A stretch of 64,000 bases of DNA, from positions 124,001-188,000 of the forward strand of contig NZ_SMAJ01000003.1 of assembly GCF_004346225.1 (NCBI RefSeq). Reading direction: 5' to 3'. Both the position numbers and the translations under genes were made by a program. Of the stretch, positions 46,078 to 55,071 are shown in pieces. Position 1 is the first letter of the stretch, and each line of letters begins with the position of its first letter. The stretch comes from Paralcaligenes ureilyticus (GTDB lineage: Bacteria > Pseudomonadota > Gammaproteobacteria > Burkholderiales > Burkholderiaceae_B). The notes beneath the pieces are model-generated. The model was given only the letters and a program-made list of their open reading frames with translations, was not told where the DNA came from and did no database searches.

Positions 46078-48162
46078 ATGGGTTTACGTATGCCTCTTCT
46101 TCCTCCCAAATCGACGCTCCTGAATCGCGAACTCTCCTTGCTCAAGTTCAACGAACGGGTGTTGGCGATGGCCGAAAGCCGCAGCACTCCTTTGCTGGAG
46201 CGTTTGCGCTATTTATGCATTGTCAGCTCGAATCTCGACGAATTCTTTGAAATTCGTATCTCGAGCCTGAAAGAACAGCAGCGCCAGAACTCCTCGCTGG
46301 TGGGCGACGATGGTTTCACGCCCGCCGAAGCGTTTGAGCGGGTTCAGTTGGCCGCGCATAGCCTGGTCGAGCGTCAAAATTTCCTGTTGACGGCCCAGAT
46401 ATTGCCCAAACTGATGGCCGAAGGCATCGGCTTGCTGGAACCTCCGGCCTGGACCGAGGCGCTGCGCGAGTGGGCGCACGCCACGTTCCTTCGCGATGTC
46501 ATGCCCATGCTGACTCCGATCGGCCTGGATCCGGCGCATCCGTTTCCGCGCGTCTACAACAAGAGCCTGAACTTTATCGTTTCCCTGGCTGGGCAGGATG
46601 CCTTTGGCCGCCGGGCCTCGATTGCGATTGTTCAGGCACCGCGCGCCTTGCCGCGGGTAATCAAAGTGCCACCCGAGATCGCCGGTATTGCCGACGGCTA
46701 TATGCTGTTGACCGCGCTGATCAGCGAATATGTGGGCGAATTGTTCCCGGGGCTTGAAGTCAAAGGTTGCCATCAGTGGCGTGTTACTCGCAACAGCGAC
46801 CTGTTTGTCGACGAAGAAGAAATCACCAATTTGCGCCAGGCTTTGCAAGGCGAGTTGTCGCAACGCAATTTTGGCGCGGCCGTCAGGCTGGAAATTGATC
46901 ATCTGATGCCGGTTGATCTGGCGTCGTTTCTGCAGGGCGAGTTTTCTCTGGAACCGCGCGATACCTATCGGGTCAGCGGGCCGGTCAATTTGTCGCGATT
47001 GATGCAGCTTTGCAACGCTGTCGAGCGTCCCGATCTGATATTTCCCGACTATCGTCCCAGGGTCCCGGCCCCCTTTGATGAAGTGTCGGACAGGCCCGAT
47101 GAGCTGTTTGCAGCGATTGCCCAGCGTGACCGTTTGTTGCATCATCCCTATCAGTCCTTCCAGCCGGTCATCAGTTTCCTTACGGCGGCGGCCTCCGACC
47201 CGTCTGTCGTGGCAATCAAGCAAACCATCTATCGCACCGGGGAAGACTCGGAATTGATGCGTTTGCTGTTGGCGGCGGCCAAGGCGGGTAAAGAGGTGAC
47301 CGTGGTGGTCGAACTGATGGCGCGGTTCGACGAGCAAACCAATATCAATTGGGCAGCCAAGCTGGAAGCGGTAGGCGCACATGTCAGCTATGGCGTTGTG
47401 GCGCACAAAACGCACGCCAAGATGGTGCTGGTGTTAAGGCGTGAAGAAGGGCGGATCAGGCGTTATGGCCATCTGGGCACCGGCAACTACCACCTTCGAA
47501 CCAGCAAGCTTTACACCGATTTCGGTCTGCTGACGGCCGATCAGAAATTGTGCGAAGACATGGACAAGGTGTTTTCGCTGCTGACCGGCCTGGGGGCGCG
47601 GCGCCCCTTGAAAATGCTGCTGCAATCGCCTTTTACACTGCATGAAACCATGGTGGCAATGATTCGGGCCGAAGCGGTCAATGCCCGTGCGGGGAAAAAG
47701 GCACGCGTCATGGCGAAAATGAATTCCCTGCTCGAACCTATTGTGATCGACGAGCTCTACAAAGCTAGCCAAGCGGGCGTCAAGATAGATCTGATCGTGC
47801 GTGGCGCGTGCGCTTTGCGAGCGGGCGTGGCGGGCTTGTCGGAAAATATCCGGGTGCGCTCGATAATAGGGCGCTTTCTGGAGCACTCCAGAGTGTTCTA
47901 TTTTTACAACGATGGCCAGGAAGACGTTTATCTGGCCTCGGCCGACTGGATGGACAGGAATTTTTTCCGTCGCGTCGAAGTGGGCTTTCCCGTTTTGGAT
48001 AAATCGCTTAAAAAGCGGGTCATCGCCGAAGCCTTTACCTATGCGTTACGTGATAATCAGCTGGCGTGGCGCGCGCAACCCGACGGCAGCTATGTAAAGG
48101 TCAAGAGCCGGGGCGCTCCTTTTAATATGCACCATTATTTGATGCAATTACTAGGAAAATGA
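46078..48162 (+). CDS. ppk1: Polyphosphate kinase
   Basis: 694-residue PPK1, which makes polyphosphate from ATP. N-terminal NRELSLLKFNERVL domain, middle head domain, and two phospholipase-D-like catalytic domains. The autophosphorylated histidine is His446 in KTHAKMVLVLR; the conserved RYGHLGTGNYH block and SSRVFYFYNDG-like segment HSRVFYFYNDGQEDVYLASA follow. ATG 46078 or ATG 46090 could be the start. The Pho box upstream suggests induction on phosphate starvation, together with pstSCAB. Confidence 0.93.
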   Translation: MGLRMPLLPPKSTLLNRELSLLKFNERVLAMAESRSTPLLERLRYLCIVSSNLDEFFEIRISSLKEQQRQNSSLVGDDGFTPAEAFERVQLAAHSLVERQNFLLTAQILPKLMAEGIGLLEPPAWTEALREWAHATFLRDVMPMLTPIGLDPAHPFPRVYNKSLNFIVSLAGQDAFGRRASIAIVQAPRALPRVIKVPPEIAGIADGYMLLTALISEYVGELFPGLEVKGCHQWRVTRNSDLFVDEEEITNLRQALQGELSQRNFGAAVRLEIDHLMPVDLASFLQGEFSLEPRDTYRVSGPVNLSRLMQLCNAVERPDLIFPDYRPRVPAPFDEVSDRPDELFAAIAQRDRLLHHPYQSFQPVISFLTAAASDPSVVAIKQTIYRTGEDSELMRLLLAAAKAGKEVTVVVELMARFDEQTNINWAAKLEAVGAHVSYGVVAHKTHAKMVLVLRREEGRIRRYGHLGTGNYHLRTSKLYTDFGLLTADQKLCEDMDKVFSLLTGLGARRPLKMLLQSPFTLHETMVAMIRAEAVNARAGKKARVMAKMNSLLEPIVIDELYKASQAGVKIDLIVRGACALRAGVAGLSENIRVRSIIGRFLEHSRVFYFYNDGQEDVYLASADWMDRNFFRRVEVGFPVLDKSLKKRVIAEAFTYALRDNQLAWRAQPDGSYVKVKSRGAPFNMHHYLMQLLGK

Positions 48163-48174
48163 CAGGATGTTGAA

Positions 48175-48208
48175 TCGTCACGAACATGTCATATTTGGAG
48201 TTTAGGAT
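48175..48208 (+). promoter_or_regulatory. Pho box and -10 for pstS
   Basis: Half-sites TCGTCAC and ATGTCAT separated by four bases (GAAC), then ten bases and TAGGAT as a -10 box. The leader that follows has a small hairpin (GCAGG, TTTTT, CCTGC). The layout equals the ppk site, supporting joint control by PhoB. Confidence 0.7.
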
Positions 48209-48264
48209 GACGTCTGTGCAGGTTTTTCCTGCCTTAGTTTTCATCAGACCTAAAGGATCCCTTG

Positions 48265-49308
48265 ATGTTTAAACATCTCGTCTTGAAAATTTCCACCGGC
48301 GTCGTGATCGGTGCCGCGGCGTTGACGGTTCATGCGGCCAACATTACCGGCGCGGGTGCTTCGTTTCCCTATCCCGTCTATGCCAAATGGGCCGATCAGT
48401 ACAAGCAGGCCACAGGCAATCAGGTCAATTACCAGTCTATCGGATCGGGCGGCGGCCAACAGCAGATTATTGCCAAAACTGTCGATTTCGGCGCATCCGA
48501 TGACCCCATGAAGGGCGATGCACTTGAAAAAAATGGCCTGTTCCAGTTTCCAGCGGTTATCGGCGGTACTGTGGCGGTGGTCAATGTCGACGGTATCAAG
48601 GCTGGTCAGTTGAAGTTGTCCGGTGCGGTCCTGGCCGATATTTTCCTGGGTAAGGTCACCAAGTGGGACGATGCCGCGATCAAGGCTTTGAATCCCGGTG
48701 TGGCCTTGCCTGGAAAAGCCATTATCGTGGTGCATCGCGCCGATGGTTCGGGCACCACGTTCGGCTGGACCAACTATTTGTCCAAGGTTTCGCCTGCATG
48801 GAAATCGCAAGTCGGCGAAGGCAAAGCGGTCAAATGGCCCACAGGCCAGGGCGGCAAGGGCAACGAAGGGGTGGCGGCCTATGTGCGTCAGTTGAAAAAC
48901 TCGATCGGCTACGTTGAGTACGCCTACGCCAAGCAGAACAATCTGTCCTGGACGCAATTGGAAAACAAAGACGGCAAGTTTGTTCAGCCCACGCAAGCGG
49001 CTTTTGCCGCCGCGGCAGCCAATGCCGACTGGAAGAGCGCACCGGGAATGGGTGTAGTGCTGACCGACGAACCGGGCGCGCAATCCTGGCCTGTAACTTC
49101 GGCCACGTTCATCCTGGTTCACAAAGTGCAGGACAAGCCGGCAGCGGCCAAGGAAGTGCTGGCGTTCTTTGACTGGGCCTTTAAAAATGGCGGTAAATCG
49201 GCAGCGGCGCTAGACTACGTGCCTTTGCCCGAGGCGGTCACCAGCCAGATTACCGCGCTGTGGAAAACCCAGATCAAGGGCGCTGACGGCTCTGCAATCT
49301 GGAAATAA
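48265..49308 (+). CDS. pstS: Phosphate ABC transporter, periplasmic binding protein
   Basis: 347-residue phosphate-binding protein. Signal peptide MFKHLVLKISTGVVIGAAAL ends at VHAA. The mature part begins NITGAGASFPYPVYAKW and has SIGSGGGQQQI, DFGASDDPM and HRADGSGTTFGWT, which build the phosphate pocket. AAAGGA precedes ATG 48265. The gap of about 300 bases to pstC holds three repeats, which probably lower transcription or stability of the downstream genes relative to pstS. Confidence 0.95.
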   Translation: MFKHLVLKISTGVVIGAAALTVHAANITGAGASFPYPVYAKWADQYKQATGNQVNYQSIGSGGGQQQIIAKTVDFGASDDPMKGDALEKNGLFQFPAVIGGTVAVVNVDGIKAGQLKLSGAVLADIFLGKVTKWDDAAIKALNPGVALPGKAIIVVHRADGSGTTFGWTNYLSKVSPAWKSQVGEGKAVKWPTGQGGKGNEGVAAYVRQLKNSIGYVEYAYAKQNNLSWTQLENKDGKFVQPTQAAFAAAAANADWKSAPGMGVVLTDEPGAQSWPVTSATFILVHKVQDKPAAAKEVLAFFDWAFKNGGKSAAALDYVPLPEAVTSQITALWKTQIKGADGSAIWK

Positions 49309-49319
49309 GCCACATTTAC

Positions 49320-49344
49320 GTAGTGGCAGCCCTTGTGGCTGCCA
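49320..49344 (+). repeat. Short palindromic repeat, copy N (AG version)
   Basis: Starts GTAGTGGCAGCCC, 12 bases after the pstS stop. First of three alternating copies (plus, minus, plus) in the pstS-pstC gap. Confidence 0.85.
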
Positions 49345-49383
49345 TAATCGTTAGTAATCAAACGGCATCACCAGGTTTACGGA

Positions 49384-49408
49384 TGGCAGCCACAAGGGCT
49401 GCCACTAC
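49384..49408 (-). repeat. Short palindromic repeat, copy O (AG version)
   Basis: Arms GGCAGCC and GGCTGCC, then ACTAC. N and O are inverted complements of each other and could form one large hairpin after pstS. Confidence 0.85.
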
Positions 49409-49429
49409 ATAACGTCCCGGTAGATACAT

Positions 49430-49454
49430 GTAGCGGCACCCCTTGTGGGTGCCA
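49430..49454 (+). repeat. Short palindromic repeat, copy P (AC version)
   Basis: Starts GTAGCGGCACCCC. The following 158 bases up to pstC show no gene and no evident promoter. Confidence 0.85.
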
Positions 49455-49612
49455 TTCCACCTCCTTAACACGGCATTTGTAACAACATACCAGTACCTGT
49501 TGCAGATGGCACCGCCTTTGTTATGCAAAAATATAGGTAGTTTGTCCCAATATAAGCAGGAATTCAGCGTGCCTACATTACAGGTCTTGAGCGCGGTAAA
49601 CAACGAGCGGCC

Positions 49613-50551
49613 ATGAAAAAAAATCAAAACGCCTTAATGGACGTCTTGTTCAAGAATCTGACGCGCTCTTTTGCTTTCCTGGTGTTTGCGCTCCTGGCCG
49701 CCATTATGGTGTCGCTGCTTTACGGCAGCCGCCAGTCCATTGCCGCCCACGGACTTGCGTTTCTGTGGACCAATGACTGGGATCCTGTCCAGAATGTTTA
49801 TGGCGCGCTGGTGCCGGTCGTGGGCACGGTACTGACCTCGCTGATCGCGCTGGCTATTGCCGTACCCATTTCCTTTGGCATTGCCATGTTCCTGACCGAG
49901 CTCTCGCCTACATGGCTGCGCCGGCCTTTGGGCACCGCCATCGAAATGCTCGCCGCCATTCCGTCCATTATTTACGGCATGTGGGGGCTATTCGTTTTTG
50001 TGCCGATTTTTCAGGAATATGTTCAGCCCTACCTGATTGCCTTCTTTGAGCCTGTACCGGTGCTCAACCAGATATTTGCCGGCCCTCCGTTTGGCATCGG
50101 CATCTTCACGGCGGGCCTGATCCTGTCGATTATGGTGATCCCGTTTATCACTGCGGTGATGCGCGATGTATTTGAAGTTGTGCCGCCCATGCTTAAAGAA
50201 TCGGCCTATGCGTTGGGCGGAACCACCTGGGAGGTGGTCTGGAAAGTGGTGTTGCCTTTCACCAAGAATGGAGTGATAGGCGGCATTATGCTGGGTCTGG
50301 GGCGAGCGTTGGGTGAAACCATGGCTGTTACCTTTGTGATCGGCAATGCCTTCAACCTGCCCAATTCGATTTTCTCTCCATCGAACTCGATTGCGTCGGC
50401 GTTGGCCAATGAGTTCAACGAAGCGGGCGGCATGCAAAAATCCGCCTTGCTCGAGCTCGGTTTGATCCTGTTTCTCATCACCACGATTGTTCTGGCGATA
50501 TCTAAAATACTTTTGCTGCGTCTGGCCAAAAACGAAGGCAGTTCGCGTTAA
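49613..50551 (+). CDS. pstC: Phosphate ABC transporter permease
   Basis: 312-residue inner-membrane permease with about six helices. [16 protein letters not shown] is a PstC signature, and [20 protein letters not shown] is the loop that couples to PstB. It forms the channel with PstA. Reading starts at ATG 49613 in a run of A residues without a strong ribosome site. Confidence 0.94.
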   Translation: MKKNQNALMDVLFKNLTRSFAFLVFALLAAIMVSLLYGSRQSIAAHGLAFLWTNDWDPVQNVYGALVPVVGTVLTSLIALAIAVPISFGIAMFLTELSPTWLRRPLGTAIEMLAAIPSIIYGMWGLFVFVPIFQEYVQPYLIAFFEPVPVLNQIFAGPPFGIGIFTAGLILSIMVIPFITAVMRDVFEVVPPMLKESAYALGGTTWEVVWKVVLPFTKNGVIGGIMLGLGRALGETMAVTFVIGNAFNLPNSIFSPSNSIASALANEFNEAGGMQKSALLELGLILFLITTIVLAISKILLLRLAKNEGSSR

Positions 50552-50563
50552 CCGGATAAATTC

Positions 50564-51424
50564 ATGTTCAACCCTGAAGCGACCATAAGCATAGGCAACC
50601 CGGTGTACCGGCGACGGCAGCGTTTCAACAAACTGATGCTGACCCTGTCTTTGGCCGCTGTGCTGTTTGGCCTGTTCTGGCTGTTCTGGATTATCCTGAC
50701 CCTGATCTACAAAGGCGGCCCGGCGCTGACCCTCTCGTTGTTTGTTCACGATACGCCGCCTCCGGGCGCCGATGGCGGTTTGTTGAATGCCATTGTGGGC
50801 AGTGTCATGATGTCGGCGGTGGGAACCCTGATCGGCACCCCCATAGGCGTGCTGGCAGGCACCTATCTGGCCGAATATGGCCAGCGAGGCTGGCTCGCGC
50901 CCGCCACTCGTTTTCTGAATGACGTGCTGCTTTCCGCCCCGTCGATCGTCATCGGCTTGTTTATCTATGCCGTGTTTGTGGCTCAGGTGGGGCATTACTC
51001 GGGGTGGGCAGGGGCCTTTGCCCTGGCCATTCTGGTGATTCCGGTTGTGGTGCGTTCCACCGACAATATGTTGATGCTGGTGCCCAATAGCCTGCGTGAA
51101 GCCGCCGCCGCCCTGGGTTGCCCGCAGTGGCGGATTGTCACGCTCATCAGCTATCGCGCCGCGCGCTCGGGCATTATGACAGGTGTGCTTCTGGCTATTG
51201 CCCGCATCGCCGGCGAAACGGCGCCGCTGCTGTTTACCGCGCTGAACAATCAGTTCATGTCGCTCGACATGAATACTCCCATGGCCAATTTGCCGGTGGT
51301 GATTTATCAGTACGCGGCCAGCCCCTTTGCCGACTGGAACCGGTTGGCCTGGGCGGGTGCCGTTTTGATTACCTTGCTGGTGTTGGGCATCAATATCGCC
51401 GCACGTTCATTTTTCCGCAAATAA
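50564..51424 (+). CDS. pstA: Phosphate ABC transporter permease
   Basis: 286-residue partner permease. LSAPSIVIGLFIYAVFV and the coupling loop PNSLREAAAALGCPQWRIVT are typical PstA motifs; near the C-terminus it carries ETAPLLFTALNNQF, conserved in PstA. Twelve bases after pstC. Confidence 0.94.
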   Translation: MFNPEATISIGNPVYRRRQRFNKLMLTLSLAAVLFGLFWLFWIILTLIYKGGPALTLSLFVHDTPPPGADGGLLNAIVGSVMMSAVGTLIGTPIGVLAGTYLAEYGQRGWLAPATRFLNDVLLSAPSIVIGLFIYAVFVAQVGHYSGWAGAFALAILVIPVVVRSTDNMLMLVPNSLREAAAALGCPQWRIVTLISYRAARSGIMTGVLLAIARIAGETAPLLFTALNNQFMSLDMNTPMANLPVVIYQYAASPFADWNRLAWAGAVLITLLVLGINIAARSFFRK

Positions 51425-51464
51425 ATAAAGCGCCAGGGTTTGCCCCCTGCATCTGGAACCGACA

Positions 51465-52241
51465 ATGCAAACTTCCACACCCGATCAACAAGTAAAAATC
51501 GAGGTCAAGAATCTTAATTTTTACTATGGCAAGTTTCATGCCATACGTAACGTCAACATGGCCATCCGGGAAAACAAAGTCACGGCGTTCATTGGCCCGT
51601 CGGGCTGCGGCAAGTCGACCTTGCTACGTACTTTCAACCGCATGTTCGAACTCTATCCCGGGCAACGTGCCGAGGGTGAAATCAATTTCGACGGCGAGAA
51701 TCTGCTTACCTCGAAAATGGATATCTCCTTGATTCGCGCCAGGGTCGGGATGGTGTTCCAAAAGCCCACGCCTTTTCCCATGAGCATATACGACAACGTG
51801 GCCTTCGGAGTGCGATTGTTTGAAAAACTCAGCAAGGGCGAAATGGATGAACGCGTCGAGTGGGCATTGAGCAAAGCGGCTTTGTGGAATGAGGTCAAGG
51901 ATAAGCTCCATCAAAGCGGCAATGGCTTATCGGGCGGCCAGCAGCAGCGCCTGTGCATTGCGCGCGGCGTGGGCATCAAACCGGAAGTCTTGCTGCTCGA
52001 CGAGCCTTGTTCGGCCCTGGACCCCATTTCCACCGCCAAGATCGAAGAGCTGATCGCCGAGCTCAAGTCCGACTACACCGTGGTTATTGTGACGCACAAT
52101 ATGCAGCAGGCCGCACGGTGCTCGGACTACACCGCTTATATGTACCTGGGCGAACTAATGGAGTTCGGCGAGACCGATCAGATCTTCGTCAAGCCCGCGC
52201 GCAAGGAAACCGAAGACTATATTACCGGGCGGTTTGGTTAG
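51465..52241 (+). CDS. pstB: Phosphate ABC transporter ATPase
   Basis: 258-residue ATPase driving phosphate uptake. Walker [11 protein letters not shown]-loop [15 protein letters not shown] (hallmark of PstB), signature LSGGQQQRL and Walker [13 protein letters not shown] are present, with switch THNMQQA. Normal length, ends TGRFG. In relatives phoU normally follows; here the next gene is an unrelated LysR regulator on the other strand. Confidence 0.95.
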   Translation: MQTSTPDQQVKIEVKNLNFYYGKFHAIRNVNMAIRENKVTAFIGPSGCGKSTLLRTFNRMFELYPGQRAEGEINFDGENLLTSKMDISLIRARVGMVFQKPTPFPMSIYDNVAFGVRLFEKLSKGEMDERVEWALSKAALWNEVKDKLHQSGNGLSGGQQQRLCIARGVGIKPEVLLLDEPCSALDPISTAKIEELIAELKSDYTVVIVTHNMQQAARCSDYTAYMYLGELMEFGETDQIFVKPARKETEDYITGRFG

Positions 52242-52266
52242 GTTACGACTTGGCCGTCAGCGTTTT

Positions 52267-52279
52267 GTAGCGGCACCCC
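52267..52279 (+). repeat. Half copy of the short palindromic repeat (copy Q)
   Basis: Only the left half GTAGCGGCACCCC is present; the right arm is replaced by ATGGATTAAAACTC, which runs into the end of the LysR gene. It lies 25 bases after the pstB stop and may mark an old recombination joint. Confidence 0.7.
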
Positions 52280-52284
52280 ATGGA

Positions 52285-53208
52285 TTAAAACTCGTTGGTC
52301 GCCTCGACGATATGGGTGCATAGCAATTGCGCCAGTATCTGTGCGGCCGGGGTCAGCTCCTTGGATTTTATCGTGACCAATCCCCATGTGCCGAACTTAT
52401 TGTTCGCCATGGGGACGTTCAAATGCACGATTTCTTCTTGTATTGAGGGAAAGGCCATCATCGCTTTGGCGCACAATAAAACAATATCCGTACCAGGTAA
52501 TAAATTTTTCAACAGCAACAGATCATCGCACTGTATATCGATTTTTAAATCAGCGGACTCGGCCAGATTCAATTCGTGTTTGATCTCTTGTTTCACGACA
52601 GGCGGTATGCCTACCGAAGCCATGGGAAATTCGAGCAATTCTTGGGCATTGATGGGGGCATCACTGTTCTGTTTATGCAGGGGATGCCCACGGCGGCAAT
52701 AAAAACCTATGGATGGGTTGCCCAGCAGCGTGATGTTTAAGTTCTGGTCGTCGGGGATTTGCCGGATATCTGCGATAAAAAACTCTATCTCCTCGTTCTC
52801 CAGCAGATTTCTCAGATAATCCCATCGATTGATGTTCATATTCAGGGATATGCCTGGATGCGCTAGGTGGTATTTTTTTAGCGCCGATGGGATGACGGTG
52901 GCGGCCAGAAAAGGCCCCATTCCAAAACTCACCAGGCCTGAAATCCCTTCTTTCAGATGCCTTACGTCTTGCAGGAAATTGTGCGAATCGGCCAATAGTT
53001 TGCGTGCCCGATGCAACACTTGCTGCCCTACGCTTGTAACGGCGACTTGCCCGTTGCTTCGATCAAAAATAACCAGCCCTATATCGCTCTCGAAATTGGC
53101 GATGCTGCGACTAAGCGCCGATTGAGTCAGAAAAACGCGTTCGGCGGCTCGGTGGAAATTCAAGGTATCCGACAGGGCGACGACGTGTTTGAGCTGTTTC
53201 AGATTCAT
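52285..53208 (-). CDS. LysR family transcriptional regulator
   Basis: 307-residue LysR-type regulator. The N-terminal winged helix holds LNFHRAAERVFLTQSALSRS, and a linker helix precedes the effector-binding domain (about 90-300). It is divergent from the cupin-oxidase genes, with about 177 bases between, so it probably controls them. A TGAT-N8-ATCA dyad at 53280-53295 in that gap is a possible binding site. Effector unknown. Confidence 0.88.
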   Translation of the reverse strand: MNLKQLKHVVALSDTLNFHRAAERVFLTQSALSRSIANFESDIGLVIFDRSNGQVAVTSVGQQVLHRARKLLADSHNFLQDVRHLKEGISGLVSFGMGPFLAATVIPSALKKYHLAHPGISLNMNINRWDYLRNLLENEEIEFFIADIRQIPDDQNLNITLLGNPSIGFYCRRGHPLHKQNSDAPINAQELLEFPMASVGIPPVVKQEIKHELNLAESADLKIDIQCDDLLLLKNLLPGTDIVLLCAKAMMAFPSIQEEIVHLNVPMANNKFGTWGLVTIKSKELTPAAQILAQLLCTHIVEATNEF

Positions 53209-53385
53209 GTGTGTTGCCGAGTCCTGATTTTCACTTGCCGTGACGCAATGGAATACGACCCAATCTGGTGTGGTACTTGTGATGCATAAAAATCATCAAT
53301 AACAACATAACAATTCATTATACACATTGATTGGATGCCGAGATAATGCTCTTCATTGATTATGCACAGCGGGGAGAGGGGTTTG

Positions 53386-53766
53386 ATGAAGAGCCGATTT
53401 ATTTTGATCAAAAGGGCAAAAGGCGAGTCGTCCTTGTTTGAGAGTCTGGCTGCAAAGAATATTGTTGCCGGAAATCCCGAGCAAAAACTGTGGCCGCTAT
53501 ACGAGGACGCGCCCACAGGGCAAAGAGCAGGTGTTTGGGAAAGCGAGGCCGGCAGTTGGCAGGTAGAGATTTCCGGATATACCGAATTTTGCGTGTTGAC
53601 CGAAGGGAGCGTTGCGGTGGTCGATGAAAACCAAACAGAGCATCTCCTGGAAGCCGGTGACAGTTTGGTGATGCAGGATGGATTCCGTGGCGTGTGGAAG
53701 GTGGCAGATCGGGTCAAAAAATATTATTTCATCGTCAATCAGACCTCATCGAATCATGATGCCTGA
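53386..53766 (+). CDS. Small cupin-domain protein
   Basis: 126-residue single cupin of the DUF861 type: GVWESEAGSWQVEISGYTEFCVLTEGSVAVVDEN is the first cupin block, and LEAGDSLVMQDGFRGVWKV the second (each shortened here by reader to these visible parts). Such proteins often bind a metal or act with ureidoglycine-like substrates, but the classical metal histidines are poorly kept, so catalysis is uncertain. ATG 53386 has GGGGAGAGGGG upstream. It overlaps the following oxidase by 11 bases, so the two act together; cupin-DAO pairs recur in amine catabolism. Confidence 0.75.
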   Translation: MKSRFILIKRAKGESSLFESLAAKNIVAGNPEQKLWPLYEDAPTGQRAGVWESEAGSWQVEISGYTEFCVLTEGSVAVVDENQTEHLLEAGDSLVMQDGFRGVWKVADRVKKYYFIVNQTSSNHDA

Positions 53767-55048
53767 TAGCAATATGTCCTCCCCTGGCATGCCTGATTCC
53801 CTGTGGCGTCACACAGCCATTGCTGCTCGCGACACCGTTGCATACAAGGGTGATTCCAAAGTCGATGTTGTGATTGTTGGGGGAGGTTTTACCGGCCTGA
53901 GGGCTGCGCTGGAGCTTTCTGGAAGAGGTCTTTCCATTATCGTGCTCGAGTCTGGAGATATAGGTTGGGGCGCATCGGGACGTAGCGGCGGCCAGGTCAA
54001 TCCGATTATTCGCCTGACTTCCGCGAAAATCGCGAGCCTCATTGGCGAGGGGCCTGCCGAACGGTTCATACGCAGCACCATTAATTCGGCCGATGAGGTT
54101 TTCAATTTAATTAGACAGCATCGCATCGCTTGCGACCCGGTGCAAAACGGCTGGCTTCAGGTTGCGCATTGCCTGTCGGCGGCACAAAGCCTGGAGGAGT
54201 TGGCGCTGGATTGGCGCCGTCATGGCTCCTCTATAGGGTTTAAAAGTGGCCAGGATCTCTATACGGAATCAGGCACGGCTTCGTATCAGATGGGGTTGTT
54301 TCACCCCAAGGCGGGGCATTTGCAGCCTATGTCCTATGTGCGAGGCCTGGCAAACGCCGCCATGAAGGCCAATGTGCGGGTTCATACACACAGTCGTGTG
54401 GAAAAAATCGAGCCCACGAATAAGGGGTGGAAGGTAGCTGTCAACGGGAGCTCGATTCAGGCTGAATGGGTGTTGTTATGCACCAATGGTTACACCAAGG
54501 GTTTGCATCAGGCAGTTGATAAATCCTATTTGCCATTTACGCCTATTCAATTGGCAACTGCGCCACTGCCCCGGGCGGTGAGTCAGCAAATTCTGCCTGG
54601 CAATCAATCCATTGCCGATACGCGCCGCTTGATTTTTTATGGAAGAAAAACAGCCGATCGTCGGCTGATTTTTGGAGGGCTTGGGAAGGGAATCAATAAT
54701 CTTGCGGATTACGAACGCATAAAAAAAGAGGCGGTCCGGATTTATCCGATCTTGAAGGGAATTGCTTGGGATTATCAATGGGGAGGAAATATAGCGATGA
54801 CGATGGATGCTTTGCCTCATGTTCATCGGCTCGCGCCAGGCCTGCTGGCTGGCCTGGGCTGCAATGGGCGAGGCGTCGCCATGTCGACGGTCATGGGGCG
54901 GGTGCTGTCTGAGTGTGTGCTGGGGTCGGAAACGAGTTTGGATCTGCCCTTGTTGGAAGTACGGAAAATAGGGTTTCGCAACCTTAAATCATTCACTATT
55001 CCTTACGGGTTGCCAGTCTTGGGATGGCTCGACGGTAGGGACAAATAA
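53756..55048 (+). CDS. FAD-dependent oxidoreductase, DAO/PuuB-like
   Basis: 430-residue flavoprotein of the D-amino acid oxidase family. The dinucleotide motif is VDVVIVGGGFTGLRAALEL, then ESGDIGWGASGRSGGQVNP, close to gamma-glutamylputrescine oxidase (PuuB) and related amine oxidases that yield an aldehyde plus ammonia or amine. ATG 53756 or 53759 overlaps the cupin gene end. An aldehyde dehydrogenase lies 2 kb downstream, which fits oxidation of an amine to aldehyde then acid. The substrate is unknown. Confidence 0.83.
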   Translation: MMPDSNMSSPGMPDSLWRHTAIAARDTVAYKGDSKVDVVIVGGGFTGLRAALELSGRGLSIIVLESGDIGWGASGRSGGQVNPIIRLTSAKIASLIGEGPAERFIRSTINSADEVFNLIRQHRIACDPVQNGWLQVAHCLSAAQSLEELALDWRRHGSSIGFKSGQDLYTESGTASYQMGLFHPKAGHLQPMSYVRGLANAAMKANVRVHTHSRVEKIEPTNKGWKVAVNGSSIQAEWVLLCTNGYTKGLHQAVDKSYLPFTPIQLATAPLPRAVSQQILPGNQSIADTRRLIFYGRKTADRRLIFGGLGKGINNLADYERIKKEAVRIYPILKGIAWDYQWGGNIAMTMDALPHVHRLAPGLLAGLGCNGRGVAMSTVMGRVLSECVLGSETSLDLPLLEVRKIGFRNLKSFTIPYGLPVLGWLDGRDK

Positions 55049-55071
55049 GCAATCTTTGGAGGAGTAAAGTC

